In this document: positions 1-5,710 of the stretch, in pieces
How positions within the stretch are numbered: position 1 is the stretch's first letter
Layout: each line of letters opens with the position of its first letter
Origin: CAZVWH01 sp964631175
GTDB taxonomy: Bacteria; Planctomycetota; Phycisphaerae; Sedimentisphaerales; Anaerobacaceae
Assembly (NCBI GenBank): GCA_964631175.1
Contig: CAZVWH010000134.1
Coordinates: 1 to 6,347, forward strand
Reading direction: 5' to 3'
Length of the DNA stretch: 6,347 nucleotides
Notes under the pieces: model-generated
The model's input: the letters and a program-made list of their open reading frames with translations, nothing else
Databases searched by the model: none
What the model was told of the DNA's origin: nothing
Program-made: the position numbers and the translations under genes

Positions 1-106
1 ACTTGAAAATTAAGCCGTTTTTGGGTATAATATGGCCTCGTAACGCGCATAGCGTATATCGTATCGCGTATTGAGTACAGGATAATATAGCATATCATAG
101 TTCAAA

Positions 107-180
107 CAGAAGACAGAGAACGGAAGGCAGAAGACAGAACTCAGAAGTAAATCCTAAGCACTAAATCCTAAACTCTAAAC
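107..180 (+). repeat. Short direct repeats CAGAAGACAGA and TAAATCCTAA
   Basis: CAGAAGACAGA occurs exactly at 107-117 and again at 128-138, a 21-nt period. It is followed by TAAATCCTAA at 148-157 and 162-171 and a variant, TAAACTCTAAAC, at 169-180. Degenerate CAGAAG/CAGATGA units return at 394-430. These are simple degenerate tandem units with no coding potential. They look like spreading intergenic repeats rather than a regulatory site. Confidence 0.7.
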
Positions 181-372
181 AATATCAAATGTTCAAAAAA
201 CCTTATTTTCAATGCAAAACGAAAAACCAAAACACAAAAACTTGCCCTGAGCGCAGCCGAATGGATCAAGATTCAGCCGGCGGGTTGGGTAATATATTTT
301 TTAGAGACTTATTTGTCCATATTGCCAATATTATGCAAATCCACATTATTCAACAAATTAACCTTTTTATGC

Positions 373-551
373 AAAACAAAGCCAATTTTGAAACAGAAGT
401 CAGAAAACAGAAGATAGATGACAGATGATAGAAAGGACAGTAACATCGGGTTTTACATGGGATTATGAAAATGAGCGTCTTAACAGTGCCTGCTCCGACG
501 AGGCGGCTACGAAGGTCGGACCTCTCAAAAACAAAGCCAATCAAAGCCAAT
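373..551 (+). repeat. AAAACAAAGCCAAT direct repeats
   Basis: The 14-mer AAAACAAAGCCAAT occurs at 373-386 and 528-541, followed immediately by a shorter CAAAGCCAAT at 542-551. The segment between the first two copies has CAGAAG-type units and then a unique-looking stretch that contains no supported gene. Translated, the repeat gives 'QNKANF' or 'KNKANQSQ' peptides, which readily produce false small-protein annotations. Its spacing (155 nt) suggests a larger composite intergenic unit, but only parts of it are visible twice here. Confidence 0.6.
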
Positions 552-700
552 CCTTCGACGATTCGACTACGCTCACCGCAGGCTTGGTTCGGCTCTTTCG
601 ACACTTCGACAAATCTCAGTGCAGGCTACGCTCAAGACAGGTTCGCTCACCAAAGGTCGCTCAGAGCCTGCCCTGAGCCTGTCGAAGGGACAGGTTTCAA
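552..700. repeat. Cluster of degenerate REP-like palindromes
   Basis: The stretch is built from degraded variants of one palindromic unit with the core CCTGAGCCTGTCGAAGG. The best copy is at 671-688. There, CCTGTC (678-683) and GACAGG (689-694) form a perfect 6-bp stem around a 5-nt loop. Weaker relatives with CTTCGAC, GCTCA and CAGG blocks occupy 552-660, and a diverged copy of the CCCTGAGC block lies at 244-251. Such elements occur in the intergenic DNA of many environmental bacteria. They account for the 'CPEPVEG' and 'ERSR' peptides in the open frames here. Confidence 0.65.
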
Positions 701-740
701 ACGTTACCTTGCAAAAATGGGGCATAACGAGTCAGCACAG

Positions 741-768
741 TTGAAGTGATAAGTTTAGAATGTATAAT
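741..768 (+). promoter_or_regulatory. Candidate promoter of the hydrate epimerase gene
   Basis: TTGAAG at 741-746 and a perfect TATAAT at 763-768 are separated by 16 bp. Only two bases separate the -10 box from the first possible ATG (771). Transcription would be expected to begin around 774-777, so the message would be leaderless or nearly so if translation starts at the ATG at 777. No Shine-Dalgarno sequence precedes either ATG. The -35 box is only a moderate match. Confidence 0.45.
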
Positions 769-770
769 AG

Positions 771-1484
771 ATGATTATGGAAAGATATTCGCCGGATAAA
801 AAATGTGTTGTGATGACGGGAGATGAGGTCCGGGCTTTCGATAGCTGGGCTATAAATACGCTCGGATTACCCGGCGTGGTTTTGATGGAAAACGCCGGGC
901 GCAGTTGTGCCGAGCTGATAAAAGAAAAATTAAAAGAAGCTGCCAATACCAAGGCCTGTATATTCTGTGGAACCGGAAATAATGGTGGCGATGGATACGT
1001 AATTGCACGACACTTATTAAACAGCAGCTTCAAAGTGACATTAGTTATCTGTGGTGACCGTAATAAAATCAAAGGTGATGCAAAGATAAACCTGGATATC
1101 TTGGAGCGGATGGGCCAGCCTATTGAACAATTAAATATAGTGGATGGGGACATCTCAGGACGTGTTAGAGCTTTTGCCGACGGTTCAGATATACTCATTG
1201 ACGCCCTTTTTGGCACAGGCTTAAGCGGACAATTAAGCGATAGCTATAAACAACTGATCGACAGTATAAACACACAGAAATGTCCCATTTTGGCGGTGGA
1301 TATTCCATCCGGCCTGGATTGTGACACAGGCGAGCCGCTCGGTGCAGCTATCAGAGCCACATGGACTGTGACTTTCGCCGCGGCGAAAAAAGGCTTTACC
1401 GTCTCAAGCAGCGCAACTCACTACACGGGACAGATTTTCGTCGCCTCAATCGGTGTCGTTCCGGACGATGCAACGTCAAGTTAA
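771..1484 (+). CDS. nnrE: NAD(P)H-hydrate epimerase (YjeF_N domain)
   Basis: This enzyme epimerises R- and S-forms of NAD(P)H hydrate, the damaged cofactor, so that a partner dehydratase can restore NAD(P)H. It is cytosolic. The 237 residues show the YjeF N-terminal signatures in order: TGDEVRAFD (16-24) and LMENAGRS (38-45) near the start, the glycine-rich GTGNNGGDG loop (67-75), DALFGTG (144-150), the DIPSGLDCDTG segment (177-187) and FAAAKKG (202-208). The length fits a stand-alone epimerase. The ADP-dependent dehydratase half found fused in E. coli YjeF is absent here and must be encoded elsewhere if present. The start is uncertain. ATGs at 771 and 777 lack a ribosome binding site and follow a TATAAT closely, while family members often begin just before the TxxE motif, which would favour the ATG at 813 (residue 15). 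The stop overlaps that of the convergent gene. Confidence 0.92.
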   Translation: MIMERYSPDKKCVVMTGDEVRAFDSWAINTLGLPGVVLMENAGRSCAELIKEKLKEAANTKACIFCGTGNNGGDGYVIARHLLNSSFKVTLVICGDRNKIKGDAKINLDILERMGQPIEQLNIVDGDISGRVRAFADGSDILIDALFGTGLSGQLSDSYKQLIDSINTQKCPILAVDIPSGLDCDTGEPLGAAIRATWTVTFAAAKKGFTVSSSATHYTGQIFVASIGVVPDDATSS

Positions 1485-2926
1485 AATACCCCCCCTTTAT
1501 TGGCCTGCTCTTTATAACCGATAAAGTGGAGAAATCTGTCGTATGTAAACAGGGGTATCCGTAATCCCTGTGCTCTATTTTGAGCCTCTTTGTAGAGGTC
1601 GAACTTTTGCAGTGCAGCTTCGTACCTTTCGTTGGCCATTGGGTCAACTTCCAAATCCTCAGGGCTCGGCTTTGGTGGAACACTCGGCGGACTGCCAAGA
1701 ATCAGAAAATCTGTGTCGAAGGAAACAGTATCAGCCACTGTTCCACCCCATCCCTCAATAAGTGCTTTTATCTTATCGATAGCGTTACGATCGAAAACTG
1801 CATCGCCATTAAGGTCGAACTTGCCGGCTACTACGAACAAATTCGTTTTTTTGCTGTCCCAAACCAAATTTGCAACGATATCATTCACTGCGATGGGCAT
1901 TTTTTTCTGGGAACGTATAATCCGTGCTGATGAAACCTTCTGCCCAACGCCAAATACTTCAACCTCAGCCTTTCCTTTACCGCCTTTTGGAATAGGCGCA
2001 TTTCGGTCATAAATTGAGAACGTTAAGCCTTGGTAAACGCGATCATCGGTGCCGATATTCAGATAAACTACCCCGGCTTGGTCGTCAATTAATATGACCT
2101 TTCCGTCAGGTTCAAAAGCCGCTGCTTCGTGGTCCGGTGACGGCATAATCTGCCCCAGCTCATCCAACGCACGCTCCATCCTACCTTGAGTCATCTTTAG
2201 TTCCGCTTGTGCCCTCAATAACTCATCACTTGTTGCTTTACGAGTGGCTTTTTCCTGCTCCAACTGAGCTATTAGCGTATTCGCTCGCTCATCAGAGGTT
2301 TTTTCCATCAAAAGTTTAAGCTCCTCATATTTCTGCGTAATGTCGATAACCTGCTGATGGTACTGTTCTTTCTCCTCTTCTAACTGCTTTTCTTTTTCCT
2401 GCGTTGCCGCCATTGCATCATCAAAACGTTGCCGCAGCTCAATAAGCTCTTTGTTGAAGCCATCTCTTTCGTCAATAGTACGGTCCAGTGCCGCCTTCAA
2501 TTTTTGCACCACTGGTACTAATCCGGCAACATTGGGATCTATTTTTTCGTCAAGACGAGTCTGAACAAGCTTTAACACATCTCTTAGTCTTCTATCGACC
2601 GTTTCAACCTTGACCTCAGCGGAGCTATCTCTAAGCTGGCCCAGCGGACCTACGACTGTCGCTACGGTTTTATCAAGATAATCGACCATCTTGCCTATAT
2701 AGGTCTGGCCGGTTGTTACTGTGCCAATTATCCTCTCTCTGTCTCGCCAATCCCCGTTGGTTATTATATCTGCAAGCCTGCGTTGTGATTCTTGTGCTCT
2801 TGCCCTGCTATCTTCAAATTTCACATAGAAGATAACTGCAAGAATAGTTGCGATTATAAAAAGCCCCACAAAGGTTACGAGGGAGTAGAGCATAGTGTTG
2901 CTTTGCTGTCTTTTGCCTGCTGGCAT
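1481..2926 (-). CDS. Membrane-anchored coiled-coil protein, BRCT-like C-terminus
   Basis: The protein has 481 residues and no function I recognise. A short basic N-terminus (K5, R6) precedes one hydrophobic segment (about 12-35), probably an uncleaved anchor. Residues about 145-260 are rich in E, K, Q and L with heptad-like spacing, indicating a long coiled coil. Residues about 270-355 look like a small beta-barrel ending in NDIVANLVWD. They recall SH3-like repeats such as the FlgT C-terminal domain, but this is tentative. Residues about 362-470 fit the BRCT pattern: FVVAGKF, then an amphipathic helix, the EGWGGTV turn, a TDFLILG strand, and after a Pro/Glu-rich insert (412-435) a helix plus GLRIPLFTYDRFLHFIG. 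A good ribosome binding site (GAGGAG, complement of 2933-2938) lies 6 nt before the ATG. Possible roles are envelope scaffold or sensor. Existence is certain; function is unknown. Confidence 0.85.
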   Translation of the reverse strand: MPAGKRQQSNTMLYSLVTFVGLFIIATILAVIFYVKFEDSRARAQESQRRLADIITNGDWRDRERIIGTVTTGQTYIGKMVDYLDKTVATVVGPLGQLRDSSAEVKVETVDRRLRDVLKLVQTRLDEKIDPNVAGLVPVVQKLKAALDRTIDERDGFNKELIELRQRFDDAMAATQEKEKQLEEEKEQYHQQVIDITQKYEELKLLMEKTSDERANTLIAQLEQEKATRKATSDELLRAQAELKMTQGRMERALDELGQIMPSPDHEAAAFEPDGKVILIDDQAGVVYLNIGTDDRVYQGLTFSIYDRNAPIPKGGKGKAEVEVFGVGQKVSSARIIRSQKKMPIAVNDIVANLVWDSKKTNLFVVAGKFDLNGDAVFDRNAIDKIKALIEGWGGTVADTVSFDTDFLILGSPPSVPPKPSPEDLEVDPMANERYEAALQKFDLYKEAQNRAQGLRIPLFTYDRFLHFIGYKEQANKGGVF

Positions 2927-2980
2927 GGTAAACTCCTCACAAATAGTTAAATGTCAACTTTATGATGACTTACAGAGTAT

Positions 2981-3009
2981 ATATTATCGCCCGAACACCT
3001 CTAAGTCAA
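2981..3009 (-). promoter_or_regulatory. Candidate promoter of the coiled-coil/BRCT-like gene
   Basis: On the minus strand TTGACT (complement of 3004-3009) is followed after 17 bp by TAATAT (complement of 2981-2986); an overlapping GATAAT is an alternative -10 box. Transcription would start near 2974, giving a leader of roughly 50 nt that includes the GAGGAG ribosome binding site. This is the best promoter-like pair in the spacer. Confidence 0.45.
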
Positions 3010-3025
3010 GCAAAAACAGCACCGA

Positions 3026-3173
3026 AAGTGACTAAAGTGTGAAGTGCCTAAAGTAAGGTTTTAAGTGCCTAAAGTGCTAAAATATGGATACTTGATGCTC
3101 GATCCTCGATGCTCGACAAGTATCGAGAATCCAGTATCGAGCCGACGAAAAATTTAGCTTACTTTAGGCACTT
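3026..3173. repeat. Inverted-repeat element with AAGTGCCTAAAGT units
   Basis: A perfect 16-bp inverted repeat, AAGTGCCTAAAGTAAG at 3042-3057 and its reverse complement at 3158-3173, bounds 132 bp. The core 13-mer AAGTGCCTAAAGT also occurs directly at 3063-3075 and as a one-mismatch copy at 3026-3038. The interior holds a second stem, GATACTTG (3087-3094) facing CAAGTATC (3117-3124), and several CTCGAT/CTCGAC units. The right arm reaches the first base of the HAD gene stop codon. There is no transposase, and no target-site duplication is obvious. It may be a miniature non-autonomous element or a spreading palindromic repeat. It might also fold in the HAD transcript, but it has no U-run of the intrinsic-terminator type. 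Confidence 0.6.
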
Positions 3174-3922
3174 TATATTTTTACCAGCAAAGCGGGCAAT
3201 TGACCGATTTCGTGGATTATATATTGCGCAGAAACCCCCCTTCTTTCCTGCCCGCCCCCGTGCTTTCTTGTGAAAGCAAGAACGGGGGGCGCAGGCGAAA
3301 GCAAGAATGGGGGTGCGGATCCTGTGTGAATACGGGCCGGACGGATTATCTGAATAGTCAAAATGCCCAATTTATTTGGTCCGATAAAGTCCTTTTCCTC
3401 ATTATCGGCAACGTATGCGACTGTTTCAGCCTTTTTGTTCAGGGTTTGTAGTAGCTTTTCAAAGCCGATCGGCGATGGTTTCCAGCAGTCTCTGCCTAAC
3501 TGCTCGGTATAAATTATGCACTTAAAATACTCTTCAATTCCCAGGGCTTTCACCTTTAGCTGTTGCGCCGGCAGGAAACCATCCGTCAATAGAGCCAGGG
3601 TGTACTTATCTCTAAGCTCTACAAGAACATCCCGGCTATCGGCGGGCAGCGTTATCTTGGGAATGTGGTTACGATACACCTTTATCAGCTCCTGGATAAG
3701 ACTGTCATTATATCTAATGCCAAGTTCATCAAGGGCTGAGTTGAATGTGTTTTTTCGATTACCGGCTGTAAATTGCTTCCATAGGACATCAAAAATATCC
3801 GGAGCAGGCGGGGCCTTGGGCAAATTTGCGATAAACTCAGAAGCAGAAACGAAGCCGCTCCTGCAATATTCGATTTCGTCGTAAAGTGTATCATCTAAAT
3901 CAAAAACAACGGTTGTAATCAT
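3173..3922 (-). CDS. HAD-superfamily hydrolase (type IA) with in-frame repeat insertion
   Basis: The protein is a 249-residue phosphatase-like enzyme of the haloacid dehalogenase superfamily. Catalytic motif I is DLDDT (8-12), with D8 as expected nucleophile and D10 as acid/base. Motif II is T113 in LLTDG, motif III is K148 in DCWKPSP, and motif IV is the acidic ADNEEKDF segment (172-179). A helical cap fits residues about 15-90. All catalytic positions are present, so activity is plausible; the substrate cannot be read from sequence. Residues about 201-231 are an abnormal Pro/Gly/Arg-rich stretch encoded by a GC-rich palindromic repeat. After it the family-like end (AQYIIHEIGQLPALL) resumes in frame. 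The gene lies 33 nt downstream of hicA on the same strand and may be transcribed with it. No clear ribosome binding site precedes the ATG. A broken copy of its first 31 codons lies beyond hicB. Confidence 0.88.
   Translation of the reverse strand: MITTVVFDLDDTLYDEIEYCRSGFVSASEFIANLPKAPPAPDIFDVLWKQFTAGNRKNTFNSALDELGIRYNDSLIQELIKVYRNHIPKITLPADSRDVLVELRDKYTLALLTDGFLPAQQLKVKALGIEEYFKCIIYTEQLGRDCWKPSPIGFEKLLQTLNKKAETVAYVADNEEKDFIGPNKLGILTIQIIRPARIHTGSAPPFLLSPAPPVLAFTRKHGGGQERRGVSAQYIIHEIGQLPALLVKI
3248..3313. repeat. GC-rich palindromic repeat inside the HAD gene
   Basis: GAAAGCAAGAACGGGGG (3272-3288) recurs as GAAAGCAAGAATGGGGG (3297-3313), 16 of 17 bases identical and 25 nt apart. To the left an inverted copy forms a long imperfect hairpin: TGCTTTC (3261-3267) pairs with GAAAGCA (3272-3278), CCCCCG (3255-3260) with CGGGGG (3283-3288), and CCTGC (3248-3252) with GCAGG (3291-3295). 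Base composition is far richer in G+C than the surrounding gene. The repeat lies wholly within the HAD reading frame and keeps it open. Confidence 0.7.
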
Positions 3923-3955
3923 GATTATTTTAGGCTGTATATTCGCAGCATAAAG

Positions 3956-4177
3956 TTATACCTCGAAAAGCTCTCGAGGTAGCTTTGATTGCCTTATTAT
4001 TGACTGGAGTGTACCGATGTGTATGGTTGAGTGCATAGGCACGGGAACGGTGATAGTTGAAGATTCGGTCTTTTTTTGCATAACCACATGGCTTCCACGC
4101 TGTCGAACATTTATAAAACCATGTTTCTGTAGAAGTCGAGACAATTCCTTCCCTGAGAATACACGTAATCTACCCAA
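3956..4177 (-). CDS. hicA: HicA-family toxin (mRNA interferase)
   Basis: HicA toxins are small double-stranded-RNA-binding-fold ribonucleases that cleave mRNA and arrest growth until neutralised by HicB. The 73 residues match the family over full length: SGKELSRLLQKHGF (8-21), the catalytic-histidine strand RGSHVVM with H30, the VPVPMHSTIHIGTL segment (44-57), and a closing IIRQ helix (60-63). The start is TTG (complement of 4175-4177), not ATG. It is supported by a strong GGAGG (complement of 4184-4188) 6 nt upstream, inside the hicB coding region. It overlaps hicB by 8 bp, implying translational coupling with the antitoxin made first. The gene appears intact, including its catalytic histidine. 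Confidence 0.9.
   Translation of the reverse strand: MGRLRVFSGKELSRLLQKHGFINVRQRGSHVVMQKKTESSTITVPVPMHSTIHIGTLQSIIRQSKLPRELFEV
3960..3980 (-). other. Small hairpin at the hicA stop codon
   Basis: ACCTCGA (3960-3966) and TCGAGGT (3974-3980) form a perfect 7-bp stem with a 7-nt loop that runs up to the hicA stop (complement of 3956-3958). On the minus strand it is followed by ATAACTTT, not a U-run, so it is a poor intrinsic terminator. It could weaken read-through from hicBA into the HAD gene or stabilise the hicBA message, or it may simply reflect codon choice. Confidence 0.25.
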
Positions 4178-4397
4178 CTTTTACCTCCAGACGGGTAACA
4201 AAGACTTCGTCATGCAATCGTTCTTGAATCTCAGTTTCAGATGCAGCCTCAAAAAACAATTCTATGGCTTCAATCAGGTTTTTGCGTGCTTGTTCCACAG
4301 AATCACCTTGGCTTGCAATGTCAAGCTCAGGGCAAAGTGCAGTGTATCCTTGCCCTTCATTTTCAATAATAGCGGTAAATACAAGCTCTTTTTTCAT
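4170..4397 (-). CDS. hicB: HicB-family antitoxin, short form
   Basis: This is the antitoxin partner of the adjacent HicA. HicB proteins bind HicA to block its RNase site, and many also repress their own operon. The 75 residues contain the partial RNase H-like HicB fold: a first strand LVFTAIIENEGQGYTALCPELD (5-26) with the characteristic GYTALCPEL, then ASQGDSVEQARKNLIEAIELF (28-48). After residue 50 there is only a short tail (LHDEVFVTRLEVKV) and no room for a ribbon-helix-helix or helix-turn-helix domain. Self-repression by direct DNA binding is therefore doubtful. The gene precedes hicA and overlaps it by 8 bp. A modest AAGG ribosome binding site lies about 7 nt before the ATG. Confidence 0.88.
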   Translation of the reverse strand: MKKELVFTAIIENEGQGYTALCPELDIASQGDSVEQARKNLIEAIELFFEAASETEIQERLHDEVFVTRLEVKVG

Positions 4398-4417
4398 TCA
4401 TATACCTTTCTTTGATT

Positions 4418-4445
4418 ACTATATGATGATTTCGTATTTAGTAAA
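4418..4445 (-). promoter_or_regulatory. Candidate hicBA promoter
   Basis: On the minus strand TTTACT (complement of 4440-4445) and TATAGT (complement of 4418-4423) are 16 bp apart and lie about 20-50 nt before the hicB start. Both boxes are partial matches to the housekeeping consensus (4/6 and 5/6). No clear operator palindrome overlaps them. Confidence 0.3.
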
Positions 4446-4468
4446 GCATGTTTTATTAGTCTGGTGTT

Positions 4469-4627
4469 TTAGATGTAAGTATCGCAAAGTTCATGTGAAA
4501 AGTCAAGAAACATAAGGTCTGCTGCTCGCTGGACGATAAACTCAGCAACAGAGGTAAATCCGCTCCTGCAATATTCGACTTCATCGTAAAGTGTGTCATC
4601 TAAATCGAAAACAACGGTTGTAATCAT
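4469..4627 (-). pseudogene. Truncated duplicate of the HAD gene 5' end
   Basis: From ATG (complement of 4625-4627) the frame reads MITTVVFDLDDTLYDEVEYC and continues RSGFTSVAEFI, matching the first 31 residues of the complete HAD protein with 4 differences. It then diverges completely and stops at 4469 after 52 codons. At DNA level 4535-4628 aligns to 3830-3923 without gaps, with 11 mismatches in 94 positions (about 88% identity). Similarity ends just past the ATG on one side and at codon 31 on the other. Motif I (DLDDT) is kept, but motifs II to IV are absent, so it cannot be an active HAD enzyme. It is a gene remnant lying immediately beyond the hicBA module. Confidence 0.85.
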
Positions 4628-4800
4628 GGTTTACGTTTCGATTTGCATATATTTTTCACAATGTGGCATTATCTAATTGGATTATAATTTTACATATTAC
4701 GGCTGGATTGTCGATGTAAAAATAGCCGTATTTAAGGCGTATAGGATAAGAAAATACCTTACTGGGATTAGTTCCTATGCCAGGACGGAAAGGTTAAGCT

Positions 4801-5694
4801 ATGCGATTTCTGCAGATAATGCGTCCTCTGCACTGGACCAAGAATGTATTTTTATTTGCAGCTCTGATATTTGGACAAAAACTTGATGTTCCTCCGGCCG
4901 TGGCAAGAGCGGTTGGTGGTTTTTTTTGCTTTTCCTTAGCTGCTTCCGCCATCTATATCTTTAATGACATAATCGACCGCAAGACAGACAGCCTTCATCC
5001 CGAAAAACGCAAAAGGCCCATCGCTGCCGGCAGCGTTAGCGTTGGTTCAGCTGCTCTGGTCTCTGTTATAAGTACTATAGCGGCGATTGTCGGCAGCTTT
5101 CTCCTTGCTCATAGTTTCGCACTTATCATCCTATTGTATATCGCCCTAATGATTCTTTACTCTCTGTTGTTAAGAAGAATGATGATTCTTGATTGCGTTG
5201 TAATATCAATCGGCTTTTGCCTTCGAGCAATTGCCGGGGTTGTTGTCCTTCAAGAGGTATATAAAGAGGTGTTTATCTCCCCTTGGCTGATTATATGTAC
5301 CTTCGCTTTATGCCTGTTTTTGGCGTTCGGCAAACGTCGCAGCGAAATAGCTCAATTAGGTGAAAACAGCAAAGCGTTTCGCAAAACTCTGGCTGGCTAC
5401 ACACCGGAGCTGCTATCACATATGCTTGACGTAACAAGCGGCTTAGCCGTGATATGCTTTTTGCTTTATGCGATGGACGATAGAACGTTTCAACTCTTCA
5501 ACACTAACAATCTTGTCTATACTACACCATTGGTTTTGTATTGTATTTTCCGATTCAGCGCGCTAATACAACAGGGCAGGTTCTCTGGCATAGTAGAGCT
5601 TATACTGCACGATTTGCCGTTTCAAATCTGCTCTGTACTCTGGATTATATCTTGTATTGGAATTATCTATGTCGATAAACTTAGGATTGGATAA
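4801..5694 (+). CDS. UbiA-family polyprenyl-phosphate phosphoribosyltransferase
   Basis: The best match is the decaprenyl-phosphate phosphoribosyltransferase branch of the UbiA superfamily (Rv3806c type). These integral membrane enzymes transfer phosphoribose from PRPP to a polyprenyl phosphate, giving lipid-linked pentose donors for envelope glycans. The 297 residues show RPLHWTKN (8-15) at the start and the first Asp-rich motif NDIIDRKTD (55-63), followed by HPEKRKRPIAAG (66-77), which is typical of this branch. A second-motif region, YSLLLRRMMILD (120-131), precedes LRAIAG (141-146), and a cytosolic loop carries FGKRRSE (176-182). Eight or nine hydrophobic segments span the protein. A GGAAAGG ribosome binding site (4787-4793) lies 7 nt before the ATG. 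A TATAAT at 4683-4688 could be its -10 box, but no good -35 box accompanies it. The polyprenol length and final glycan are not readable from sequence. An ordinary prenyltransferase is less likely given the HPxKRxRP signature. Confidence 0.85.
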   Translation: MRFLQIMRPLHWTKNVFLFAALIFGQKLDVPPAVARAVGGFFCFSLAASAIYIFNDIIDRKTDSLHPEKRKRPIAAGSVSVGSAALVSVISTIAAIVGSFLLAHSFALIILLYIALMILYSLLLRRMMILDCVVISIGFCLRAIAGVVVLQEVYKEVFISPWLIICTFALCLFLAFGKRRSEIAQLGENSKAFRKTLAGYTPELLSHMLDVTSGLAVICFLLYAMDDRTFQLFNTNNLVYTTPLVLYCIFRFSALIQQGRFSGIVELILHDLPFQICSVLWIISCIGIIYVDKLRIG

Positions 5695-5710
5695 ACCCCT
5701 GTCTGTAATC

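Larger units (their letters stand above)
1..770. other. Gene-free repeat mosaic upstream of nnrE
   Basis: I see no credible gene in this stretch. Several short open frames exist on both strands, but they run through repeats, have no ribosome binding site, and encode low-complexity or repeat-derived peptides. From left to right it holds a semi-palindromic stretch (ACGCG at 43-47 facing CGCGT at 65-69 around an AT-rich centre), CAGAAGACAGA and TAAATCCTAA direct repeats, AAAACAAAGCCAAT repeats, and a dense run of degenerate CTTCGAC/CTCA/CAGG palindromic units. A TATAAT at 26-31 is present but has no gene to serve. Spacers of this style are familiar from uncultured Planctomycetota genomes; that assignment is an inference. 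Confidence 0.7.

Noticed and set aside
107..180. Possible CRISPR-like array
   Set aside because: Repeat units are only 10-11 nt, degenerate and almost contiguous, with no spacers of uniform length.
189..749. Several overlapping short open frames on both strands (79-94 codons)
   Set aside because: They run through repeats, mutually overlap, lack ribosome binding sites, and encode repeat-derived peptides such as 'CPEPVEG', 'ERSR' and 'NKAN'. There is no domain-like pattern.
3230..3322. HAD gene broken by the repeat insertion
   Set aside because: The frame stays open, all catalytic motifs lie upstream of the insertion, and a family-like C-terminus resumes after it, so I treat the gene as intact.
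3200..3451. Plus-strand 83-codon frame opposite the HAD gene
   Set aside because: It lies entirely antisense to a well-supported HAD coding region and consists partly of the inserted GC-rich repeat.
4677..4886. Plus-strand 69-codon frame before the UbiA-family gene
   Set aside because: It overlaps the first part of the UbiA-family gene in another frame, has no ribosome binding site and no recognisable motif.
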